From IMG/VR virus record IMGVR_UViG_3300025407_000790, positions 1-34,419 of that record: a stretch of DNA of 34,419 nt; one strand, 5' to 3'. Under the pieces are notes generated by a model that ran no database searches, had not been told where the DNA came from, and worked only from the letters and a program-made list of their open reading frames with translations. Origin of the DNA: a virus. The position numbers were made by a program, and so were the translations under genes. Positions 28,332 through 34,419 of the stretch are shown here, piece by piece (the first letter of the stretch is position 1; every line of letters starts with the position of its first letter).

Positions 28332-29698
28332 TTCGAAATATAAAAAAATCTGTGCAAGATAGAAAATTAAAACACGTTAAACACGACTTGGATAAGATTG
28401 GTCCAGGTATGTGTCTGGCCAAATGGAAACAAGTAACTGTACACCTGCCTACCGGTCATACCCATAGTTGCCATCATCCTAAAACTCACGTAATTCCTAT
28501 TGAGGAAATTAAACGTAATCCTAGTGCATTACACAATACAGAATATAAAAAAGAATTGCGTAAACAAATGATGACTGGTACTCGTCCTAGTGAATGTCAG
28601 TACTGCTGGAACGTAGAAGATAAGACCGATGCGTTCAGTGATAGAACATACAAAAGTGCAGACGAGTGGGCATTACCTTATTTTAAAGAAGTTATAGACG
28701 CAGGGTGGGAAAAAGATATTAATCCCAGTTATTTAGAAATTAGTTTTAGTTACGGATGTAATTTTAAATGTAGTTACTGTAGTCCAGAAATTAGCAGTAA
28801 ATGGATGGAAGAAATACAACAGTTTGGCGGATACCCTACACATTTAAATTATAATCATTTAAAGATGTTTGAAGATGATCATAAAATGCCAATACCTGAA
28901 AGAGAAGAAAATCCTTATGTAGATGCGTTTTGGCAATGGTGGCCCGAATTATATCCTAATTTGCATACCTTCCGCATTACAGGCGGCGAGCCTTTAATGA
29001 CTAAACATACTTTCAAAGTGTTAGACTATATCATTGATAATCCTAATCCTAATTTAGAATTGGGCATTAACAGTAACTTAGGTGTTCCAAAAAAACTTAT
29101 AGACGAATTTATTAAAAAGATAAAAGTCATACATGAGAAAAATGCTGTTAAATCTTTAACAATTTATACAAGTTGCGAAGCACAAGGAGTCCAAGCCGAA
29201 TATATAAGATTTGGTTTGAACTATACCGAATGGCTTGATAACTGTAATTTATTGTTAAGCGAAAGCCCTAATACTAGATTAATTGTAATGTCAACATACA
29301 ATGCATTATCAGTTAATTCTTATACAGGGTTTTTGACAGACTTTTTGGAATTAAAGAAGAAGTATGTGACTAGCAAAAGATGGGTAGGTATTGATATTCC
29401 TTATTTGCGTAATCCGGAATGGATGACTGTTGGTATGCTTACAGAAGATTTCCTACCAATCACATTGTCAAGTTTAGAATATATGAAAGTAAACAAAGGA
29501 TACTATACTGATTATGAAATTGATCGTATGCAACGAGTATATGAACTTTTCGAATCTTTACTTGCTAGTCCGATGAAAGGTTTAGAAATTTGGAGAAGAG
29601 ACTTTTACAAGTTTGTAAACGAGCACGACAGACGCAGAGGAACCAATTTCTTACAAGCATTTCCCGAAATGGAAAAGTTCTATCAGCTATGTAAGTAG
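28322..29698 (+). CDS. Twitch-domain radical SAM protein (relative of 3020-4252)
   Basis: 458 residues with an N-terminal cysteine set (C31, C50, CQYC at 92-95) as in N-terminal twitch domains, then the radical SAM motif C146, C150 and C153 (YGCNFKCSYC) and RITGGEPLMTK as the SAM-binding GGEP segment. The architecture equals that of the late protein at 3020-4252, but the sequences differ widely, so they likely act on different substrates. It is the last gene of the ligase transcript. No precursor peptide gene is evident next to it. Confidence 0.88.
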   Translation: MDLIRNIKKSVQDRKLKHVKHDLDKIGPGMCLAKWKQVTVHLPTGHTHSCHHPKTHVIPIEEIKRNPSALHNTEYKKELRKQMMTGTRPSECQYCWNVEDKTDAFSDRTYKSADEWALPYFKEVIDAGWEKDINPSYLEISFSYGCNFKCSYCSPEISSKWMEEIQQFGGYPTHLNYNHLKMFEDDHKMPIPEREENPYVDAFWQWWPELYPNLHTFRITGGEPLMTKHTFKVLDYIIDNPNPNLELGINSNLGVPKKLIDEFIKKIKVIHEKNAVKSLTIYTSCEAQGVQAEYIRFGLNYTEWLDNCNLLLSESPNTRLIVMSTYNALSVNSYTGFLTDFLELKKKYVTSKRWVGIDIPYLRNPEWMTVGMLTEDFLPITLSSLEYMKVNKGYYTDYEIDRMQRVYELFESLLASPMKGLEIWRRDFYKFVNEHDRRRGTNFLQAFPEMEKFYQLCK

Positions 29699-29721
29699 GT
29701 ACTAACTTACCAATTTTACAG

Positions 29722-29750
29722 TTGACAGCTAAGTAGTTCGAAGCTATAAT
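29722..29750 (+). promoter_or_regulatory. Perfect sigma70 promoter (TTGACA-17-TATAAT)
   Basis: TTGACA at 29722-29727 and TATAAT at 29745-29750, spacer 17, in the only gap (83 bases) around the radical SAM stop. An ATG lies six bases beyond the -10 box, as at 20246. Confidence 0.88.
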
Positions 29751-29756
29751 ATATAC

Positions 29757-29801
29757 ATGTTAAACAAAGCAGGAGCAGAAATTGGCAAAGACAGCAACTA
29801 A
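29757..29801 (+). CDS. Possible 14-residue leader peptide overlapping the next start
   Basis: ATG 29757 at the predicted transcription start encodes MLNKAGAEIGKDSN and stops 18 bases inside the next gene, whose TTG start (29782) lies within it. The AGGAG used by that gene is inside this frame. It may modulate translation of the next gene, or be only the 5' leader. Confidence 0.3.
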   Translation: MLNKAGAEIGKDSN

Positions 29802-30972
29802 AACTCGCGTTACCAAAAAGCAGGTAACTGCACATCGCACACGAGCTGTGAAAGATCACAGTCCAGTTTGGGACGATGTTGAGAAAATGACAGCTGAACA
29901 ATTTCAGCGTCACTGGCACAATGCTATGAGCTATTACCGTTTGGAATTTAGCGGTAAAGATTTGAAGCCTGCGGTTATCAAATGGATGACTGATACTGGT
30001 TGTACCAAAGCTGACATTACAGCTTTTAAGAAAACCAAAGATAATCGTTGCAACACTACAATGGGTGCCATTGCAAGTTGTTTGTTACGTGGTATGCCAT
30101 CTATTCGTGCAGACTTTAATCAAGGTCGAGACACAAGTGCATGGTTGCGTGAGCAGATTGTAGAAGTAATTGAAGCTGGCAAGAACGACAAAGACGAAGA
30201 CGAAGTGATTACAGACAAGCCTGTAGTAGTTCAGCCTTCAATTCAAGAGCGTGTCAAAGAAGCCGCTTATCGAATGACTGAAGAATTGGAAGACGCTATT
30301 GAAGGCTTCCAAACAGATCCAGAAAACTTTGATCCAAAAGCGTTCAAAGTGCTTAACTTGCTCAAGGGCAAACAAGTCAAAGCCGCACATGCTAGACTTA
30401 TTAAAACCCTCTACAGCAGGGATTTAGCTGAACTGGAGGAGTTGGCATCCGGCAAAGCAGACGAGCAGTTACGTGAGGGCTATGCCCATCGTAGTAAGAA
30501 GCAAATCAAGAATTTGATTGCTTTTTACCAAGAAATCATGAGTGCTTGCGATATGCTTGCTCAAGAAGCCAAAGTTAATCGTGCGCCACGTGCTCGTAAA
30601 ACACAGCCAAAAGAGAAGGTTGTTGCCAAAATGAAGTACATGAAGAGCAATGAACCTTTGAAATTAGTTAGTATCAACCCGACAGACATTATTGGTGCTA
30701 AGGAACTTTGGATCTTTAACACTAAGACTCGTAAATTGGGCAAGTATGTAGCCTCCGAATTCAACGATTTGGGTGTTAAAGGAACTACAATTACAGGATT
30801 TGATGAATTCAAAAGCATCCAAAAGACTGTACGTAAACCCGAAGACAAGCTGAAAGAGTTCAAAGCCGCAGGCAAAGTACAACTACGCAAGTTTTTGGAA
30901 GATATTAATGCTACAGACACTAAAATGAATGGACGCATTAATGAGGATACAGTACTGTTAAAAGTACAATAA
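29782..30972 (+). CDS. Conserved phage protein of unknown function, basic N-terminus
   Basis: 396 residues starting with TTG 29782, which has AGGAG upstream; no ATG is usable before residue 36. The N-terminus is basic (MAKTATKTRVTKKQVTAHRTR), the middle (about 90-180) helical with an acidic patch (KNDKDEDEVI), then a linker (RAPRARKTQPKEK) and a C-terminal domain (SINPTDIIGAKELWIFNTKTRKLGKYVA). The basic ends and linker suggest nucleic-acid binding. Own strong sigma70 promoter. Not recognised. Confidence 0.8.
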   Translation: MAKTATKTRVTKKQVTAHRTRAVKDHSPVWDDVEKMTAEQFQRHWHNAMSYYRLEFSGKDLKPAVIKWMTDTGCTKADITAFKKTKDNRCNTTMGAIASCLLRGMPSIRADFNQGRDTSAWLREQIVEVIEAGKNDKDEDEVITDKPVVVQPSIQERVKEAAYRMTEELEDAIEGFQTDPENFDPKAFKVLNLLKGKQVKAAHARLIKTLYSRDLAELEELASGKADEQLREGYAHRSKKQIKNLIAFYQEIMSACDMLAQEAKVNRAPRARKTQPKEKVVAKMKYMKSNEPLKLVSINPTDIIGAKELWIFNTKTRKLGKYVASEFNDLGVKGTTITGFDEFKSIQKTVRKPEDKLKEFKAAGKVQLRKFLEDINATDTKMNGRINEDTVLLKVQ

Positions 30973-30988
30973 TCCTTTTTCGAAACGT

Positions 30989-31018
30989 GGATAAATACTT
31001 AAAAGAGAGTGTTTATCC
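30989..31018 (+). promoter_or_regulatory. Late promoter GATAAATA inside one arm of an inverted repeat before the fibre gene
   Basis: GGATAAA (30989-30995) and TTTATCC (31012-31018) are inverted repeats flanking AGAGAG, the likely ribosome-binding site, and the right arm ends one base before ATG 31019. The late element GATAAATA (30990-30997) overlaps the left arm. RNA started here lacks the left arm and cannot fold; read-through RNA from 29750 can. Confidence 0.7.
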
Positions 31019-32437
31019 ATGGCCTACGAAATTAATGATCATTTAGAAGTTACCGGTAATGTACAAGTCGAACAAAATTTGACAGTTGCAGGTACTATTA
31101 CAACCAACACATTTAATGTTCAAAACCTAGTTACTCCTAACGGTTCTTTAGCTTCAGTGGGGCAATGGAATTATGGAACAGAAAACGAACTAAACGGCAA
31201 AGGGTTTAGTTGGGGTTATAGTGGCGGTCTTACTCAATTAATTTATCGTAGTGGCGGACGTTTATGGACTAATAGCAATATAGATTTGCAACAAGGATCT
31301 AGCTATAACATTGACAACATTCCTGTAATAACTGCCAGTGCATTAGGTAGTACTATTACCAGCAGTAACTTACAACAATTAGGTGTTTTAAAATCCTTAC
31401 AGGTATCAGGATACACAAGTTTAGGCGGATTTGCTTTTATCGATAATAGTTCAGATCGCATTGGTCTTGGAACAGCAGAACCAACAGACTCTATCAGTAT
31501 TTTAACAAATGGTGTTCAATTAGATATCGGTAGCAGAGAATTAGGCAAAGGTTCTATTGGTACTTTTACCAGTAGTGATTTCCAAATCCTTACAGATAAT
31601 TTACCGCGTATTACAGTTAAATCAACTGGTGTAGTTAATATCGGCGATCCAGTAAACGGTGGCGGAGTATTGAACGTATACGGTACAGTATATGCACAAA
31701 GTATTCAAACTGACACACGTATTACTCGTAGCAGTCCTTTACAGTTTAATGCTAGCACAGATAATGCAATTTATGGTCTAGGTTTAACATGGACTGGTAC
31801 TGGGCAAACACGTCAGCTAATCATGATGAGTAGTCCAGATCGTTTATGGACTAGTGAAAGTTTTGATATCGGACCAAGTCAAAGTTACTATATCAACGGT
31901 GTTGTTGCACTACAAGCAAATGGTTTAGGTTCTGGAATTGTTAATAGTAATTTACAAGGACTAGGCGTATTAAGAAGTCTTGAAGTTGCAGGAACAACTA
32001 CATTAAACACAACAACTTCCAAACAATTAACTCTAGTCGATTCGCTTGGCGGATCACAATCTTTACAATTAACTAGCAGTGGAATTTTAGGCACAAATAA
32101 TTTTTCATTCAAACTGGGCAGCCAAAAAATTATTAGTGTAGACACAGAACAACTTACTATTGGTGATCCTGTTCTTCAAAATAATGCTGTTCGTGTATTT
32201 GGTCCATTGAGTATCAATATCAATACTCCAGATCCTACACTACAGTTTAGTGTTAATGGAGATGTTAATATTGGAGGCAAACGTTTTACCAATGGTGGAA
32301 TGGCTCCTACTACAGGAATATATCATCTTGGAGATATCTGTTGGAACATTGCTCCAGTACCAGGTGGACATATTGGCTGGGTGTGTATTGCAAGTGGTAC
32401 ACCAGGACAGTGGGCATCATTTGGACAGATAGGTTAA
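31019..32437 (+). CDS. Tail-fibre-like structural protein
   Basis: 472 residues rich in Gly, Ser, Thr and Asn in short beta-repeats, the look of a trimeric fibre. Two related units are visible at about 57-131 (RLWTNSNIDLQQGSSYNI ... NLQQLGVLKSLQVSG) and 253-325 (RLWTSESFDIGPSQSYYI ... NLQGLGVLRSLEVAG). Other repeats read VNIGDPVNGGGVLNVYG and LTIGDPVLQNNAVRVFG. The C-terminal GDICWNIAPVPGGHIGWVC...GQWASFGQIG is a typical fibre tip or trimerisation cap. It has its own late promoter, in line with a virion protein. Confidence 0.85.
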   Translation: MAYEINDHLEVTGNVQVEQNLTVAGTITTNTFNVQNLVTPNGSLASVGQWNYGTENELNGKGFSWGYSGGLTQLIYRSGGRLWTNSNIDLQQGSSYNIDNIPVITASALGSTITSSNLQQLGVLKSLQVSGYTSLGGFAFIDNSSDRIGLGTAEPTDSISILTNGVQLDIGSRELGKGSIGTFTSSDFQILTDNLPRITVKSTGVVNIGDPVNGGGVLNVYGTVYAQSIQTDTRITRSSPLQFNASTDNAIYGLGLTWTGTGQTRQLIMMSSPDRLWTSESFDIGPSQSYYINGVVALQANGLGSGIVNSNLQGLGVLRSLEVAGTTTLNTTTSKQLTLVDSLGGSQSLQLTSSGILGTNNFSFKLGSQKIISVDTEQLTIGDPVLQNNAVRVFGPLSININTPDPTLQFSVNGDVNIGGKRFTNGGMAPTTGIYHLGDICWNIAPVPGGHIGWVCIASGTPGQWASFGQIG

Positions 32438-32446
32438 TCAATACTA

Positions 32447-32474
32447 TTGACCTTACACTATAAAAGTGTATAAT
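32447..32474 (+). promoter_or_regulatory. Sigma70 promoter (TTGACC-16-TATAAT) with inverted repeat in spacer
   Basis: TTGACC at 32447-32452 and TATAAT at 32469-32474, spacer 16. TACACT-ATAAA-AGTGTA (32454-32470) is a six-base inverted repeat covering the spacer and the first -10 bases; it could be an operator or a weak terminator for the fibre gene. Confidence 0.75.
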
Positions 32475-32547
32475 TATATTATGCGGACTTAGGCATTCAT
32501 CCCGCAATATAAACTCTGCATGTCATTGCTACTTTTAGGAGAAGACA

Positions 32548-33075
32548 ATGGCAAAATTTTACTCAACAAAAACATACGGTAACGACCGTGGCTTATCATG
32601 CTGTTTTAGACAATGGCGTGCCACACATAGTCACTGCTCATTATTGCATGGATACTCAATTGGTATCAAATTAATCTTTGAATGTGATACATTGGACGAA
32701 AAGAACTGGGGTATGGACTTTGGCGGACTCAAGGAATTTAAGGCGTGGGCAGACTATATGTTTGATCATACCACTGTAATTGCCGAAGATGATCCATTGC
32801 TAGATAGATTCAAACTAATGGCAGGTTGGAGTTCCAATCCAGAACATGATAACAATCCAGAACGTGTACAAGTAGAGCCCTATCGTAGATCGGGTGTATG
32901 CGATTTACGCATTGTACCCGGTGTGGGTTGCGAACTATTTGCTAAAATGTGCTATGACAAAATGGCAGATTTATTGGTAAATGGCAACCATCGTTATCCA
33001 TTAAACCCTAGTGTTCGAATTAAGAGTGTAGAAGTGTTTGAACATGCTGGTAATTCGGCTACATACGAAGGCTAA
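32548..33075 (+). CDS. queD: QueD-like 6-carboxy/6-pyruvoyl-tetrahydropterin synthase homologue
   Basis: 175 residues with the QueD/PTPS plan: zinc-site region ATHSHCSLLHGYS (25-37), MDFGGLKEFK (56-65; MDF..LK in the family) and FDHTTVIAEDDPLL (72-85), then VEVFEH with E162 or E165. QueD turns 7,8-dihydroneopterin triphosphate into 6-carboxytetrahydropterin on the way to queuosine and related 7-deazaguanine bases. The usual HGH zinc motif reads HGY here, with H27 and H34 as the clear ligands. No queC, queE or folE is in the window. TAGGAG precedes ATG 32548; a small bulged hairpin lies in the leader. Confidence 0.85.
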   Translation: MAKFYSTKTYGNDRGLSCCFRQWRATHSHCSLLHGYSIGIKLIFECDTLDEKNWGMDFGGLKEFKAWADYMFDHTTVIAEDDPLLDRFKLMAGWSSNPEHDNNPERVQVEPYRRSGVCDLRIVPGVGCELFAKMCYDKMADLLVNGNHRYPLNPSVRIKSVEVFEHAGNSATYEG

Positions 33076-33084
33076 TCAAAGAGT

Positions 33085-33113
33085 TTGACTCTATAAGGAC
33101 ATAGTGTTATAAT
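33085..33113 (+). promoter_or_regulatory. Sigma70 promoter (TTGACT-17-TATAAT) inside a palindrome
   Basis: TTGACT at 33085-33090 and TATAAT at 33108-33113, spacer 17. The -10 box is the loop of a perfect 11-base inverted repeat (33097-33124). The promoter serves uvdE. Confidence 0.82.
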
Positions 33114-33130
33114 ACACTATGTCCATTTTT
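33097..33130 (+). terminator. Terminator-like 11-bp palindrome followed by ATTTTT
   Basis: GGACATAGTGT and ACACTATGTCC are perfect inverted repeats around TATAAT, followed directly by ATTTTTATT. In RNA from queD this would be a stem-loop with a U-run, as in an intrinsic terminator. As DNA it is a palindrome centred on the uvdE -10 box. Confidence 0.6.
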
Positions 33131-33144
33131 ATTGATTACACATT

Positions 33145-34170
33145 ATGAAACGTATCGGCTTTGCCTGCAAATGGATCGACCATCCAGAACAAACTGAAGG
33201 TATCAAAGCTAACGATGATGCCAAACAGTACAATACTGGCGGTACTACAGTTACTTGGTTAAATAAACAGACAACAGAAGTAGCAGAACAAAAGCTATGG
33301 GACCTAATGGTTCAGAATATCGAATCTACCCGAAAACTTGTAACTAGAGTAGGAACTTTGAATGAACATTTACGTATGGTCCGTATTAGTAGTGATATTT
33401 TACCTGTATATACTCAAGCTGACTGGAGTTATTTTTGGCGTCGTGCTGACGTCGTGGACTACTGCGAGCGGCACTTTAGAGAAGTTGGTGATGTTGCTCG
33501 TGAGCACAATGTTAGGTTGTCTTTTCATCCTGGCCAGTTTACTGTCTTGGCAAGTGATAATCCAGGCATTGTTGGCCGCTCTATAGAGGAGTTTGAATAT
33601 CATGCGGATATGGCACGATACATGGGCTACGGTAAAACCTTCCAGGATCTTAAAATCAATGTACACATCTCGGGTAAACAAGGTCCCGAAGGTATTAGAC
33701 GTGCCTACAAGCTACTCTCACCCGAAGCCCGCAATACCATTACTATTGAAAATGAAGAAAACTCATGGGGGTTAAATGATTGTCTTACTATTAGCGATAT
33801 CGTTCCTATTGTGCTCGATATTCACCATCACTGGATTCGCGAAGGGGAGTATATCTCTTCGACAGACGATCGCGTTAAGCGTGTTGTGGATAGTTGGCGT
33901 GGTGTGCGGCCTACTTGTCATTATTCAGTCAGTCGAGAAGATTATCTTGTGGACCATGACCAATCTACCGCACCTGTTCATGCCCAACTCCTTCTAGACG
34001 GATACAAAAAACAAAAGCTCAGAGCTCATTCAGACTTCTACTGGAACACAGCAACGAATGAATGGGCTTTGAGCTTTTTGAATTCGCACGATATTATGTG
34101 CGAGTCTAAAGGCAAGAATTTAGCTAGTCGTGCTCTATACGAGCAAGCTAAAAGTCTTACTCTGCTTTAG
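33145..34170 (+). CDS. uvdE: UV-damage endonuclease, UvdE/UVDE family
   Basis: 341 residues of TIM-barrel type with the family's metal-binding segments in order: RISSDILPVY (96-105), RLSFHPGQFTVLAS (123-136), INVHISGKQG (170-179), ITIENEENSWG (199-209), VLDIHHHW (222-229), CHYSVSRE (252-259) and LRAHSDFYWN (286-295). UVDE cuts DNA 5' of cyclobutane dimers and 6-4 photoproducts, starting repair without photolyase or UvrABC. It has its own sigma70 promoter. The 3' end overlaps the opposing Lys-rich gene by 14 bases. Confidence 0.93.
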   Translation: MKRIGFACKWIDHPEQTEGIKANDDAKQYNTGGTTVTWLNKQTTEVAEQKLWDLMVQNIESTRKLVTRVGTLNEHLRMVRISSDILPVYTQADWSYFWRRADVVDYCERHFREVGDVAREHNVRLSFHPGQFTVLASDNPGIVGRSIEEFEYHADMARYMGYGKTFQDLKINVHISGKQGPEGIRRAYKLLSPEARNTITIENEENSWGLNDCLTISDIVPIVLDIHHHWIREGEYISSTDDRVKRVVDSWRGVRPTCHYSVSREDYLVDHDQSTAPVHAQLLLDGYKKQKLRAHSDFYWNTATNEWALSFLNSHDIMCESKGKNLASRALYEQAKSLTLL

Positions 34171-34419
34171 GCTTACGAGGAGCACGTGGCTTCTTAACTT
34201 TAGTTTCTGGCAAGTAATCGGAACGCTCTTCGATTAATTGTTTGGTTGTTTTAGTTTTTTTAGCCGCAGGCTTTTTCTTAGCGGGTGTTGGTGCTGGAAT
34301 AGACTCTAGCATTGCACGAGTAATATCGTCAGCTACCGGTTTAGTTGGTGTTTCTAATTTATAAGGTACTTCAGTTTCTACTTTTTTTGGTTTTAAAGCA
34401 AAAATCTTTTTGATAAATT
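34157..34419 (-). CDS. C-terminal part of a Lys/Pro/Ala-rich protein (partial)
   Basis: On the minus strand an open frame enters from the window edge and stops at 34157, giving at least 86 residues. Composition is extreme: PAPTPAKKKPAAKKTKTT and VKKPRAPRKPKAE resemble histone H1-like or linker tails that bind nucleic acid. The body of the protein lies outside the window. Overlap with the uvdE end matches the other tail-to-tail pairs here. A chance open frame is unlikely but possible. Confidence 0.65.
   Translation of the reverse strand, partial: FIKKIFALKPKKVETEVPYKLETPTKPVADDITRAMLESIPAPTPAKKKPAAKKTKTTKQLIEERSDYLPETKVKKPRAPRKPKAE

Noticed and set aside
32475-32531. A preQ1 riboswitch in the QueD leader
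   Set aside because: There is a small bulged hairpin (TGCGGA/TCCCGCA) and an A-rich stretch after it, but loop and tail do not give the preQ1-I pseudoknot pairing that I could draw.
1-34419. CRISPR arrays, insertion sequences, integrase or attachment sites
   Set aside because: No regularly spaced direct repeats, transposase-like proteins or integrase motifs were seen.

Overview
The window looks like part of a large T4-type (contractile-tailed) phage genome infecting a Gram-negative bacterium. Genes are tightly packed and mostly share start/stop bases (ATGA, TAATG, GTGA, TTGA). Several promoters match the T4-type late consensus TATAAATA. There is a fibre-like structural gene and a set of typical phage genes: ATP-dependent DNA ligase, UV-damage endonuclease, ClpP, a MazG-like hydrolase, a QueD-like protein and a metallophosphatase. 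Several lipoproteins carry a lipobox, which points to a host with an outer membrane. Gene content (many Fe(II) oxygenases, radical SAM proteins, a fatty-acid desaturase) resembles marine T4-like phages, but the host cannot be named from the sequence.

Layout. (1) Positions 88-13577 hold a 'late' island of 16 genes in five blocks on alternating strands. Four blocks start at T4-type late promoters in two divergent pairs (4257-4289 and 8592-8627), and one at 13584-13591. The island encodes four radical SAM proteins, six clear or likely Fe(II)/2-oxoglutarate oxygenases, a membrane desaturase, a methyltransferase, a GNAT-like protein and two related possibly kinase-like proteins. Much of it is paralogous to itself. 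(2) At 13577-13605 a perfect sigma70 promoter interlocks with the last late promoter and starts a rightward early-type region. Its first product is a 117-nt tRNA-like RNA, followed by many small genes including a clear translation initiation factor IF-1. (3) Positions 19564-24529 form an envelope/proteostasis block: three lipoproteins (one entericidin-like), secreted and small membrane proteins, an SPFH/prohibitin protein, a MazG-like protein and ClpP. (4) Positions 24561-29698 hold a late zincin-like protein, then a sigma70-driven DNA ligase transcript that also carries another Fe(II) oxygenase and another radical SAM protein. (5) Positions 29722-34419 hold a conserved unknown, a late fibre-like protein whose promoter sits in a hairpin arm, QueD-like, UvdE and the end of a Lys/Pro-rich protein.

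How it fits together. Two promoter classes divide the window. Eight sigma70-type sites (mostly TTGACA-17-TATAAT) drive host-takeover, metabolic and repair genes. T4-like late elements drive the oxygenase/radical-SAM island, the zincin-like gene and the fibre. The late island therefore probably acts when virions are being assembled, on a late substrate (virion protein, glycan, lipid or small molecule) that the sequence does not identify. No CRISPR array, integrase or insertion sequence was seen, and no stretch over 300 bases lacks a gene.
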